A stretch of 64,000 bases of DNA from positions 18,584,266 to 18,648,265 of the forward strand of contig OX387197.1 of assembly GCA_947561715.1 (NCBI GenBank). Reading direction: 5' to 3'. Position numbers and translations under genes: made by a program. This document shows positions 1 through 10,752 of this stretch, piece after piece. Below the pieces are notes generated by a model. The model did not search any database and was not told where the DNA came from. It saw only the letters and a program-made list of their open reading frames with translations. The stretch's first letter is position 1, and every line of letters starts with the position of its first letter. Origin of the DNA: Ascidia mentula (taxonomy: Eukaryota; Chordata; Ascidiacea; Phlebobranchia; Ascidiidae).

Positions 1-123
1 GCACTCAAATTTGTATGTTTACGCATGTGACTTTTCTCCACGTGCTGTTCAGTTTGTAAAGGTAGCTATATCATGTGACATTATCAGATAATTTATGTTT
101 TGTCCTTTTATCTTTGCCAACAG

Positions 124-741
124 GATAACTCACACTATGATCCTGAAAGATGCACAGCATTTGTTTGCGATTTGTCTTGTCAAAACTTGACAGAAACAAT
201 TCATCCCAACAGTGTTGATATTGCTACACTGATATTTGTCTTGTCTGCAATTCATCCTGATCGGTTCCTGTTTGTTCTTCAAAATATAATAAAGGTATTT
301 GCTGCCATGATATATGATAACTAGTCAAGAAGCTGCAGTAAACAGTGTTATTAAACACCCATTACATTGTAAAATATTGCGTGCATTTTTATAGGTTTTG
401 AAGCCAAATGGTCACCTGCTTTTTCGTGACTATGGGATTTATGATTGGGCTATGCTGCGATTTAGTCCAGGAAGCAAAATTTCTGACAATTTTTATGTTC
501 GCCAAGATGGCACAAGAGCCTATTATTTTACTAAAGGTGAATGGTACATTAGAGATTTTGTATCTGATCATGCAACTTTTTATGCTTGCATATTTCAGAG
601 CTACTGGAAAGTATGATGTCGAACGCAGGTTATGAGGTTATCAGCAATGAATATGTTTTAAGAGAGACTGTCAACCACAAGAAAAACATTAAAGTCCCAA
701 GAGTTTTTTTGCAAGGAAAATTCAAAAAGCTTAAAAGTTGA
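124..741 (+). CDS. METTL6: METTL6, last three exons (5' part lies outside the window)
   Basis: Three exons (124-294, 395-536, 599-741) join in frame, each bounded by AG and GT, and end at TGA 739-741. They encode the C-terminal half of a class I SAM-dependent methyltransferase. Diagnostic stretches are [14 protein letters not shown] (end of the Rossmann core), [32 protein letters not shown] and the C-terminal [13 protein letters not shown] followed by [10 protein letters not shown]. The VRQDGTR block and the RETVN...VPRVFLQ tail are typical of METTL6, the tRNA-Ser 3-methylcytidine-32 methyltransferase, rather than METTL2 or METTL8. Upstream exons with the SAM-binding glycine loop must lie before position 1. 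The family assignment is firm; the choice among METTL2/6/8 is good. Confidence 0.88.
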
Positions 742-1062
742 TGTTTTTATCAAGTCAATTAAATATTTTTTTATGTTTTATGATGATACTATTTCAGACT
801 TTTCAATATTTCCCTTTATTAAATGCTGCAATGTGTTTAAACTTGGGAGTTGGTTTCAAAGTCAATCTTGTTAGTTTATTGGAGAAAATTTTAGAAGTAC
901 GTGTAACATAAAAGAATTAAAATAACAGTACTGCAACAAACAATGTAATTTAAGACTGGACAACACTGCATGACACAAATTTTGACATTTCAAATATGAT
1001 TGTAATCATACATAGTTACATGTCAGTCATGTATACTTCACAATTATGGCATTTCCTTAAAC
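742..1062. other. Short AT-rich gap between METTL6 and the NPRL2 fragment
   Basis: This 320-bp stretch holds the METTL6 3' untranslated region and nothing recognisable on the minus strand. AATAAA occurs on the minus strand near 871-877, so a truncated minus-strand transcript could end here. There is not enough room for the roughly 200 residues that a full NPRL2 would still need. Confidence 0.5.
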
Positions 1063-1798
1063 CTGTTTTGTGGAAAGATCCCAGTCATCAACATTGTAGT
1101 CATCCATGTCAATGCAAAATATAGAGACATGATGATCATACACATGGGGTGGATGTGTTGTTGGTGGGAAGACTTTAAGGTACATTGTGGTAGAATCATT
1201 TAAATATATTGTGCAACTTCCATTCTTATTAAGTTGTGTGAACATTTGCTTCAATATGTCTGTAAGGCATTGTAAATGTTTGTGTTTTAAAATGATTAAA
1301 TTGGGACAGGATTTCCCATTTTACTTTTGTGGTTTACTTACTGGGCACAAAAAGCAATACCTGGAATCTTGCTTTTGGTTTTCTCGTTTGACACAAAATG
1401 GTCTTCAGCCTCCACTCTAATCATGTATGTTGATAGTTTCTTTATCAACGGAATATAAGGTGAACTCCTGTGTTCAACATCCAAAACCAATCCAAAGTTA
1501 AATAAAAGTTGAGTTCTTGGATAATGGGGGCTATTTAGGTAAACTGGACACCCAATGACTTTCTTCCCAACTGCATTTCTATCAAAATAATCAATGTACA
1601 TCATACACAAAAAAGTAGTCGAATAAAATAAAAAAAATTGTGAGAAGTCAAGTATGTGTAAAAAAAATTTGCTTACACTTTAATAACTTTTTGTTGCATA
1701 TCTGATTTTGGTATGATATAATTAATAATCGCCTCTCCCAGATCTTTTGTCATACATCCTTCAGGATACCGCAAACAAAATTTATCCAAATCATATTG
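1063..1798 (-). pseudogene. NPRL2: NPRL2 fragment: middle exons only
   Basis: Three minus-strand exons (1677-1798, 1361-1578, 1063-1259) join with consistent phases and proper splice sites. They encode QYDLDKFCLRYPEGCMTKDL, then VIGCPVYLNSPHYPRTQLLF, LVLDVEHRSSPYIPLIKKLS, QMFTQLNKNGSCTIYLNDST and a final DDWDLSTKQ. This matches the longin-type middle part of NPRL2, a GATOR1 subunit that inhibits mTORC1 signalling in response to amino-acid shortage. The usual protein is about 380 residues. Here the first ~30 residues and the last ~200 are absent. Downstream is METTL6 only 320 bp away, and upstream is the glycosyltransferase array. No frameshift is seen inside the exons, so this may be a recently truncated copy, a real gene split by an assembly error, or a gene with a very distant first exon. 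Confidence 0.7.
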
Positions 1799-1860
1799 CT
1801 TTCAAAAACAAAACTAGTTTACCTGAATTTAGTTGCTTTAAATAATATTTGACAATTTTA

Positions 1861-2005
1861 AAAGCGGGCTCCACACTCCCGCTTTGCGCCGGCGGATTCT
1901 TTGTTTGTTTCATTATACGCCGGCGTGCGGACAAGCGTGAGTGTGACCCGGCCAAAGGCAATTGTTTCAATGTCCTGAGCGTACGCCCGCACGCCGGCGT
2001 ATAAC
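1861..2005. repeat. GC-rich inverted-repeat element
   Basis: This island is much richer in G+C than its flanks. An 18-bp perfect inverted repeat (TTATACGCCGGCGTGCGG) lies at 1913-1930 and 1987-2004. A second imperfect pair links CCACACTCCCGC (1871-1882) with the CGTGAGTGTG region (1936-1945). It sits exactly where homology of glycosyltransferase copy A to its paralogues stops (about 2006), so it probably marks an insertion or a recombination breakpoint. No transposase or clear target duplication was seen. Confidence 0.55.
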
Positions 2006-2347
2006 ATTAAAAGGACTTTGTGCTGCTGTCAGTTGTCTGCTTTCTGACCAAAATACGCAAAACCAATTGACCTACCCTCTGCGTCATAGATTTTGAAGGA
2101 TGTAGGCTAGATGCAGCATGTAATTATTACTTATGTCGTACGAATCCCCTGTCATGCAATCTGCAGGTTCAACCCAAGGGCTCGGGCGATGCACTGAAGT
2201 TTCCTCAACGTGAATTGGAAGATCAGATCGACCTTCTTTCCATATGATTTTCGGCCACTGACAATTGAGGTATGCAAAATTCTGTGTTGACGTTAAATAT
2301 GTTAAGTGAAGCAATAGGCCATTAACAAAACTTATTAAGCGACAAAT

Positions 2348-2580
2348 TACTTTTTGGTGAGTTGCACGTGAGTTGACAAGCGGTGTCAACGTTCCCCCTT
2401 TTTTCTTTTTCTTTTGTGCCCCTGCGTGTTTCAGTGTGATTTAATTGTTGCGTTATACCTGATGAAGTCTCGCCGCATGGCAGACGAAACGTCGTAAAAT
2501 ACAGTACGTCTATGCCAGAAGAGCAGTACATTTTTAATTGCAATATGCCTGGCAGCAACAGGAATTTCATACTTTTTGGT
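2348..2580 (+). mobile_element. 211-bp non-autonomous element with 11-bp target duplication and hammerhead motif
   Basis: The element (2359-2569) is flanked by a perfect 11-bp duplication TACTTTTTGGT (2348-2358 and 2570-2580). It interrupts intron 6 of glycosyltransferase copy A: paralogue D has only ACAAATTACTTTGTGTTTATC at the equivalent place. Its second half carries a hammerhead-like motif, followed by GCCAGAAGAGCAGTAC and ATGCCTGGCAGCA, sequences shared with the fold-back elements near 50.6 kb and 61.4 kb. The target duplication indicates insertion by a mobile-element mechanism. Relation to Penelope-like elements is inferred from the ribozyme. Confidence 0.75.
2459..2510 (+). ncRNA. Hammerhead ribozyme-like motif (type I)
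   Basis: CTGATGA lies at 2459-2465 and GAAA at 2486-2489. Between them is a stem II hairpin: GTCT (2467-2470) with AGAC (2482-2485), a bulged C, then GCC/GGC around a GCAT loop. After GAA, the bases ACGT (2489-2492) pair with ACGT (2506-2509), giving stem III, followed by C2510 as the cleavage-site base. Core bases are complete. Stem I is poor: TTATAC before the core and TATGCC after C2510 pair only weakly, so activity is doubtful. Confidence 0.55.
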
Positions 2581-2974
2581 ATTTATCGTAGTTCTTGTAT
2601 CTTCTACGTTTGCTTTTAAAAAAGGAGCATTTGGTTTCGACAGAAATGCGCCATTACCTCCAAACAAACAAGTTTGTAAAAACGTGGAGGAAATTACCAG
2701 CATATGCATGTCAAAAAGTTGGATACGAATTGATCTTCCCATTGTGTAGGAGTACATTCTTAAGGCGTCCAACGATTTAAGAATTATAACATCCGAATCC
2801 AAGTAAATACCACCATGCTCCAAAAGAATTTCATTTCTGAAAGGAATTGCTGTTGACATTAACAAATTTTCTGTGATAATTGTTTTTCTGATTCGAAAAC
2901 CTGGCAACGTGTGTTGAGTGAAAAATGTTGGTTATTTTGTGTCCGAAAACATGAGTTGGCGGATCCAAGTGAGA

Positions 2975-5900
2975 TATTTCAATACACGGGACTTCAGCCA
3001 ATATTCTGAACCAAAATTCACCTTCAGGAAGTCCAAGTGAAAAATGATCTTTTCGGGTTTCTAAAAGTAGCGAAAGTTCGATGGATGTTTAAACATTCTT
3101 ATGTAATGTTACCTGATAAACCAATACCGAGCGAACAGAAAGATAATGAAAAAACAAAAATTTTCGCTTTCCAAACCATACATAGTGGACAACATTTAGA
3201 ACAGTGCACTCTGGACAAGTGTTCTCATCTAAAAATATTCAATCACTTATTCATGAAATTATTTTGATCTATTCTATTCACACAGTAAGTACAGTTTCCA
3301 ATAGCCTATATTACTTGAACATGTTGTTTCTGTATAGGGCAAATGTTTGCATATGACGCGTGTCTTTGCATTAGGTGGTTTGATGCAGTTCTGTAGTTCC
3401 GTCTGCGTGGGACTATTGGAATGTTGGTTACAATTTAAAGTTGGTTCTTTGTTGCCAGGCATGATTTGAACGATATTTGTAAGCCGATCATCAGTATTTG
3501 TATTCATCCCACTAAAAAAATATTGGGGATTTTAGGCTTCTAATCCCTTTTGTAAAATTTGCAACGCAATATAATACGTGAAATTAACATATGCTGGATT
3601 TCGTTTGTCAGACACAACTTCCCAAATTGACAGTAAATGAAACAAATTTTATGCATTACCGATTTTTGTAGCTTGATACTCGAAGAATACTGTACAAGCC
3701 AAAAAGAGTTATGACGCATACAACGCCAACCGCCACATTTTTTGTTAAATATCTTGATTGATAAAACATTTCTTTGTATAGTTAACCTAAAAAGTAGATT
3801 ATATTAATGAGGAATCTGATGTATATTAGAGAACTGATGAATAGCCCAGACCAAAAATATCTAATCTCTGATCTATGTAAACGTTTTTCTCAGTGACATA
3901 CATGGCCAAAACATAATAATACAGGTGCTCGAAATCATGCAATATTACAATCAAAATATGTAGATATACATAGGCCTACAAAACTTTGTTAGGTCTTTAT
4001 GTGGCCTTTCCTTCATACGTACAATTGCGAATGATACTAAACCTTAAAAAAATCCACACATTAAACTGTTTTTAACCAAACTCAGATTCTGTAATTGTAC
4101 ACGTGGACAGGCTTGAGTACAGCGGTACTCCATGCCATAAACCCAACGTATGTTTCCGTTTTTAAACAATGTGCATGCCTTCCCAGAAGGACTGAACATC
4201 GACATGCCCTTACGTCCATATAGAGTTGTGCGATCATCTAATTGATATACGAATTTTAAACTTTGTGATGTTTCTAACCAAACAGAAATGAGAATTTCTT
4301 GAAAAACTTGTGCCCAAACTTTCTGTCTTACGTATTTGCAACTGAACATGCCAAAACGAATGTTACAGGCGTTATTTCCAGCGGATCCCGACTACATATA
4401 ATTCTAACCATCACTTTGTCCTAGGACACAAAATGATACGTTCTTTGATGCAATAATTTACAGAATAAAGTTGTTCCGTATATTTACGATATTCTGCATT
4501 GACAGGGGCCTAAAGAAGGATGAATGTTGCTTCTGCTACCGATCGCCTACAAATACGTTGACTTGTTGTATCGCCGTGCAAGATATACGCAAACTTGTTC
4601 CAACTTCGCTATTTGGGGTCACTACAGTGTCACCATTGCATGTACCTTGACATGTCCTGATTAACCTTGTACGAAGTTGTATTTAAGCAATGCGTGTTCT
4701 CTCTCTTTCTAGCTTTGCTCTCTGTTTTTTTTAAAAAATAAATGCCTGACAGCAAAAAATAAACAAGATTTATTTGTTGAGAAAAGACAAACTAGCGAAG
4801 CTTACAGTTACCTGAAGCTACTACGTCATTTATTATCGAAATGAAATGTTTGTTTTGCTGCTTTGAGATTGAACGATTCAATTTGCTTTTTTTGGCGTAC
4901 AGACGTTGTAAATACCACTTAATGCCATTCGAATTAGTAAACCCTGCGTAACTACTGGGTCAACGCAATAACTTTAAAAAAAGTTTTTTAAATGATCTGC
5001 ACATGGTTTGACTCTTCACAATATACGTTTTGATACTTCTGTTTTACTATAGAGACACATATCATTGATTTAAAACAATAATATTTTGCTCTCACTTCTC
5101 AAGATATATGTATGGTCTAAATGTACGCAGTAATATTACATGCAATGGCATGATTGGCAAGATCGCCCCACTGCGCAGGTCCTTGCTTGGCGATCACAGC
5201 TAACGTATCGCGATCATAAGGTTTCGGGCTTGGTCTAAATGTAAACAGAATGTTGCGCAAGAAAAATCAATTGTTTATAAATTTGTTCTAAAAAACTATA
5301 GGCGTTGAATGAATGTCTGTCTCTTGTTTGAAATCAATCTTTAAAGGGAAGAACTGCTTTCGGTTTCATACGATCTTTAGCTTTCTCTGTTTCGTTCATC
5401 AGGAAAACCAGGTCCTGACTTCCAAACAGCGCCGCCCTAGCGGCTGCTCCATAGGTGGTATCCATTACTCGAAGTTCGTCGACGCCGTCGGCTTTGTCCT
5501 AAAAGGAAATGTAAACTTATGTCAACATGTGTTATTGGCTGTGGGACGTAACAAAACAATTTTATAGACAAAATTTACCGAAAAAATCTATATAAAATTT
5601 TCAAGTTTTTTTAGCACTGCACTGGCACAAATGTTACTTGGGTTACTCTCCTAGATTATCGCAGCAAGTTTGAAGAAAAGAGAAATGTTTTGTGAAAATC
5701 CTTCATTTGAAGGAATTGGTCGGGTAACAGGTTGTAGCAAAACGACAAAATACCATTCAACATACCTTTCTACTCATTGACTTGGAAGGATGGAGATGCA
5801 GCATGTAGTTATTGGTTATGTCGTACGAATCCCCTGTAATGCAATTCCAAGGATCAATCCAAGAGTTTGGGCGATGCATCGAAGTTTCCTCAACGTGAAT

Positions 5901-6466
5901 TGGAAGATCAGGTCGACCTTCTTTCCACATCTTCTTGGGCCATCGGCAACAAAGATAAATGATCTGAAAAAAAGTTGGCTTAAATTTGTCAGAACAGAAA
6001 GTCTTGAGAAAAACGTACTTCGGTGTTGATGTCATGTTTTTTGAATTCCTCAAAATTTGCTTTGAGAAAAGGAGCGTTTGGTTCTGCCAGAAATGCCCCG
6101 CTACCTTAATACAGACACCTTTCTTCATTTCTGACGATGTGGAATAACTTACAGGATTTAGTTAACTTACTCAATTGTATTTTTACTGATCTTCCCATTG
6201 TGTAGGAGTAGTTTCGCAATGCGTCCAACGATTTAAGTATTATTACGTCAGCATCCAAGTAAATACCACCATGCTTCAAAAGAATTTGATCTCTGAAACA
6301 TAATAAACAATTATTTACAACCGTTTTGTTCTCTATCAATTTACACAAAAATACATTTGGTTATTGTATATCTTTATGTCAAAATTTTGCACCTGGCAAC
6401 GTCAGTTTTGGGCACAATGTCGTTTATTCTGCGTCCGAAAACATGAGTTGGCGGATCCATAAGAGC
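2975..6466. repeat. Tandem duplication, unit 1 (3,492 bp)
   Basis: Sequence here recurs at +3,492 (unit 2) with almost no change. Two substitutions were found by eye: 4733 A against 8225 T, and 5060 T against 8552 A. The unit runs from inside exon 4 of copy A, through exons 3-1, the intergenic DNA, and exons 8-5 of copy B, to inside exon 4 of copy B. The ends fall in a 33-bp stretch shared by exon 4 of A, B and C (2975-3007, 6467-6499, 9959-9991). Confidence 0.9.
3770..5333. other. Intergenic DNA between copies A and B (repeated at 7262-8825)
   Basis: This holds the presumed promoter of copy A and the 3' flank of copy B; 7262-8825 is its duplicate. A minus-strand open segment (4044-4349) resembles one upstream of copy D (16841-17137) only weakly. 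The stretch 4490-4950 is conserved as an orphan at 13,960-14,450. A SINE-tail fragment (CACTGCGCAGGTCC ... GCGATCATAAGG) lies at about 5150-5235 and 8642-8727. Just upstream of the copy A start is a splice acceptor (CTTTTTAG, then 17 nt, then ATG). No further gene is recognised. Confidence 0.5.
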
Positions 6467-7261
6467 TATTTCAATACACGGGACTTCAGCCAATATTCTG
6501 AACCAAAATTCACCTTCAGGAAGTCCAAGTGAAAAATGATCTTTTCGGGTTTCTAAAAGTAGCGAAAGTTCGATGGATGTTTAAACATTCTTATGTAATG
6601 TTACCTGATAAACCAATACCGAGCGAACAGAAAGATAATGAAAAAACAAAAATTTTCGCTTTCCAAACCATACATAGTGGACAACATTTAGAACAGTGCA
6701 CTCTGGACAAGTGTTCTCATCTAAAAATATTCAATCACTTATTCATGAAATTATTTTGATCTATTCTATTCACACAGTAAGTACAGTTTCCAATAGCCTA
6801 TATTACTTGAACATGTTGTTTCTGTATAGGGCAAATGTTTGCATATGACGCGTGTCTTTGCATTAGGTGGTTTGATGCAGTTCTGTAGTTCCGTCTGCGT
6901 GGGACTATTGGAATGTTGGTTACAATTTAAAGTTGGTTCTTTGTTGCCAGGCATGATTTGAACGATATTTGTAAGCCGATCATCAGTATTTGTATTCATC
7001 CCACTAAAAAAATATTGGGGATTTTAGGCTTCTAATCCCTTTTGTAAAATTTGCAACGCAATATAATACGTGAAATTAACATATGCTGGATTTCGTTTGT
7101 CAGACACAACTTCCCAAATTGACAGTAAATGAAACAAATTTTATGCATTACCGATTTTTGTAGCTTGATACTCGAAGAATACTGTACAAGCCAAAAAGAG
7201 TTATGACGCATACAACGCCAACCGCCACATTTTTTGTTAAATATCTTGATTGATAAAACAT
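5334..7261 (-). pseudogene. Glycosyltransferase array copy B (chimeric, frameshifted)
   Basis: Exons on the minus strand: 7152-7261, 6807-7003, 6605-6720, 6393-6552, 6171-6292, 6019-6104, 5766-5963, 5334-5498. Exons 1-3 and the start of exon 4 are copies of pseudogene A. The rest of exon 4 and exons 5-8 are the same as gene C. The gene is therefore a fusion created by the tandem duplication, with its joint at 6467-6499. It inherited A's 4-base deletion in exon 4 (160 nt instead of 164, at 6520/6521), so the frame breaks right after IIFHLDF and stops soon afterwards. The DXD exon (GGIYLDADVIILKSL) and later exons are intact but out of frame with the start. A functional product is unlikely unless another start is used. 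Confidence 0.8.
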
Positions 7262-9958
7262 TTCTTTGTATAGTTAACCTAAAAAGTAGATTATATTAAT
7301 GAGGAATCTGATGTATATTAGAGAACTGATGAATAGCCCAGACCAAAAATATCTAATCTCTGATCTATGTAAACGTTTTTCTCAGTGACATACATGGCCA
7401 AAACATAATAATACAGGTGCTCGAAATCATGCAATATTACAATCAAAATATGTAGATATACATAGGCCTACAAAACTTTGTTAGGTCTTTATGTGGCCTT
7501 TCCTTCATACGTACAATTGCGAATGATACTAAACCTTAAAAAAATCCACACATTAAACTGTTTTTAACCAAACTCAGATTCTGTAATTGTACACGTGGAC
7601 AGGCTTGAGTACAGCGGTACTCCATGCCATAAACCCAACGTATGTTTCCGTTTTTAAACAATGTGCATGCCTTCCCAGAAGGACTGAACATCGACATGCC
7701 CTTACGTCCATATAGAGTTGTGCGATCATCTAATTGATATACGAATTTTAAACTTTGTGATGTTTCTAACCAAACAGAAATGAGAATTTCTTGAAAAACT
7801 TGTGCCCAAACTTTCTGTCTTACGTATTTGCAACTGAACATGCCAAAACGAATGTTACAGGCGTTATTTCCAGCGGATCCCGACTACATATAATTCTAAC
7901 CATCACTTTGTCCTAGGACACAAAATGATACGTTCTTTGATGCAATAATTTACAGAATAAAGTTGTTCCGTATATTTACGATATTCTGCATTGACAGGGG
8001 CCTAAAGAAGGATGAATGTTGCTTCTGCTACCGATCGCCTACAAATACGTTGACTTGTTGTATCGCCGTGCAAGATATACGCAAACTTGTTCCAACTTCG
8101 CTATTTGGGGTCACTACAGTGTCACCATTGCATGTACCTTGACATGTCCTGATTAACCTTGTACGAAGTTGTATTTAAGCAATGCGTGTTCTCTCTCTTT
8201 CTAGCTTTGCTCTCTGTTTTTTTTTAAAAATAAATGCCTGACAGCAAAAAATAAACAAGATTTATTTGTTGAGAAAAGACAAACTAGCGAAGCTTACAGT
8301 TACCTGAAGCTACTACGTCATTTATTATCGAAATGAAATGTTTGTTTTGCTGCTTTGAGATTGAACGATTCAATTTGCTTTTTTTGGCGTACAGACGTTG
8401 TAAATACCACTTAATGCCATTCGAATTAGTAAACCCTGCGTAACTACTGGGTCAACGCAATAACTTTAAAAAAAGTTTTTTAAATGATCTGCACATGGTT
8501 TGACTCTTCACAATATACGTTTTGATACTTCTGTTTTACTATAGAGACACAAATCATTGATTTAAAACAATAATATTTTGCTCTCACTTCTCAAGATATA
8601 TGTATGGTCTAAATGTACGCAGTAATATTACATGCAATGGCATGATTGGCAAGATCGCCCCACTGCGCAGGTCCTTGCTTGGCGATCACAGCTAACGTAT
8701 CGCGATCATAAGGTTTCGGGCTTGGTCTAAATGTAAACAGAATGTTGCGCAAGAAAAATCAATTGTTTATAAATTTGTTCTAAAAAACTATAGGCGTTGA
8801 ATGAATGTCTGTCTCTTGTTTGAAATCAATCTTTAAAGGGAAGAACTGCTTTCGGTTTCATACGATCTTTAGCTTTCTCTGTTTCGTTCATCAGGAAAAC
8901 CAGGTCCTGACTTCCAAACAGCGCCGCCCTAGCGGCTGCTCCATAGGTGGTATCCATTACTCGAAGTTCGTCGACGCCGTCGGCTTTGTCCTAAAAGGAA
9001 ATGTAAACTTATGTCAACATGTGTTATTGGCTGTGGGACGTAACAAAACAATTTTATAGACAAAATTTACCGAAAAAATCTATATAAAATTTTCAAGTTT
9101 TTTTAGCACTGCACTGGCACAAATGTTACTTGGGTTACTCTCCTAGATTATCGCAGCAAGTTTGAAGAAAAGAGAAATGTTTTGTGAAAATCCTTCATTT
9201 GAAGGAATTGGTCGGGTAACAGGTTGTAGCAAAACGACAAAATACCATTCAACATACCTTTCTACTCATTGACTTGGAAGGATGGAGATGCAGCATGTAG
9301 TTATTGGTTATGTCGTACGAATCCCCTGTAATGCAATTCCAAGGATCAATCCAAGAGTTTGGGCGATGCATCGAAGTTTCCTCAACGTGAATTGGAAGAT
9401 CAGGTCGACCTTCTTTCCACATCTTCTTGGGCCATCGGCAACAAAGATAAATGATCTGAAAAAAAGTTGGCTTAAATTTGTCAGAACAGAAAGTCTTGAG
9501 AAAAACGTACTTCGGTGTTGATGTCATGTTTTTTGAATTCCTCAAAATTTGCTTTGAGAAAAGGAGCGTTTGGTTCTGCCAGAAATGCCCCGCTACCTTA
9601 ATACAGACACCTTTCTTCATTTCTGACGATGTGGAATAACTTACAGGATTTAGTTAACTTACTCAATTGTATTTTTACTGATCTTCCCATTGTGTAGGAG
9701 TAGTTTCGCAATGCGTCCAACGATTTAAGTATTATTACGTCAGCATCCAAGTAAATACCACCATGCTTCAAAAGAATTTGATCTCTGAAACATAATAAAC
9801 AATTATTTACAACCGTTTTGTTCTCTATCAATTTACACAAAAATACATTTGGTTATTGTATATCTTTATGTCAAAATTTTGCACCTGGCAACGTCAGTTT
9901 TGGGCACAATGTCGTTTATTCTGCGTCCGAAAACATGAGTTGGCGGATCCATAAGAGC
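6467..9958. repeat. Tandem duplication, unit 2 (3,492 bp)
   Basis: This is the second copy of the 3,492-bp unit. It contains the 5' half of pseudogene B (identical to that of A) and the 3' half of gene C (identical to that of B). At the far end, after position 9991, sequence diverges from unit 1 (TCGACCATAG in place of TGAACCAAAA), which marks the old boundary of gene C. Confidence 0.9.
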
Positions 9959-10752
9959 TATTTCAATACACGGGACTTCAGCCAATATTCTCGACCATAG
10001 TTCACCTTCAGGCTCAAAGTCCAAGTGAAAAATGATCTTTTCGGGTTTCTGAAAGGAAATGTAATATTCTGCCGCAGTTTTCTTTTATTTTGTTTGTAAA
10101 TTTACCTGATAAACCGATACCGATCGAACAGAAAGATAATTAAAAAACAAAAATTTTCGTTTCCCAAACCATACATAGTGGACAACATTTGGAACAACGC
10201 AGTCTGGGCAAGTGTTCTCACCTAAAATTTAGTAATAGAAAATATTTGGCAAATGGTTTTGACATTGGCTCAGGATATGGTTTTCATCAATTACTTGAGC
10301 ACTTTGTTTCTGTGTACGGCAAATCTTTACATATGACGTGCGTCTTTGCAGTTGGTGGTTTCACGCAGTTCTTGAAATCGACTTGTGTTGGATCATTGGG
10401 GTGTGGTCTAGTATTCAGTGTTGGTTCTTTGGGCGTGGTCATGACTTGAACATATTTATTAAGTTGAACAGCAGGACTTGAATATAGATCTCTGTAAAAA
10501 TATTGGTTGCTATACTACTTTTAATTCCAAAGTTCGTTACGTTATCAAATGTGTGAAGCTATCAAATTACAGAGCCTGTTTCCCAACTATATTCTTTATT
10601 TATAAATAATTATGTAACTATTGATCTATACTATCTCACCGTTGTTTGTAGCTTGGCCATCGGAAATTTCTTTGAAGAATGCAACAATACACTGACACAA
10701 ATAGTATGAAAAGTGCAAAGTATTTTCTTATGTTTAGTAATTTATTTCTCAT
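8826..10752 (-). CDS. Glycosyltransferase array copy C: intact type II membrane DXD glycosyltransferase (GT32 / A4GNT-like)
   Basis: Eight exons (10640-10752, 10295-10491, 10106-10221, 9885-10048, 9663-9784, 9511-9596, 9258-9455, 8826-8990) join without a stop into 386 residues. Order: short cytoplasmic tail, signal anchor (YFALFILFVSVYC), stem, NVVHYVWFGK, then IIFHLDFEPEGELW, DPPTHVFGRRI, KTDVARDQILLKHGGIYLDA with the DXD motif, HVEETSMHRPNSW and a C-terminal VDELRVMDTTYGAAARAALF. The layout VHYVWFG - HK.D.AR - GGIYLD.D is that of the DXD sugar-transferase family (Gly_transf_sug) and predicts a Golgi enzyme using a nucleotide sugar and Mn2+. Donor and acceptor cannot be read from sequence. 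A splice acceptor 17 nt before the ATG suggests a 5' UTR intron or trans-splicing. It is the only uninterrupted copy of the four. Confidence 0.8.

Larger units (their letters stand above)
2087..3769 (-). pseudogene. Glycosyltransferase array copy A (degenerate)
   Basis: This is the most damaged of four tandem paralogues (see copy C for the domain map). Exon 1 (3660-3769) encodes a signal anchor starting MFYQSRYLTKNVAVGVVCVI. Exons 2 (3315-3511) and 3 (3113-3228, with VVHYVWFGK) are open. Exon 4 (2901-3060) is 160 nt instead of 164: four bases are missing between 3028 and 3029, which shifts the frame. Exon 5 (upper end 2836, with GGIYLDSDVIILKSL) has lost its donor: the GAGTAAGC seen in copy D is missing. 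Intron 6 carries a 211-bp transposon (2359-2569). Exon 7 has a 5-bp insertion near 2113 that brings an early stop, and exon 8 is absent. Several independent lesions make it a confident pseudogene. Confidence 0.85.

Noticed and set aside
4044..4349. 101-residue minus-strand open frame upstream of copy A (and duplicate at 7536-7841)
   Set aside because: Only faint resemblance to 16841-17137 upstream of copy D. Could be a 5' exon or decayed sequence; not enough to call a gene.
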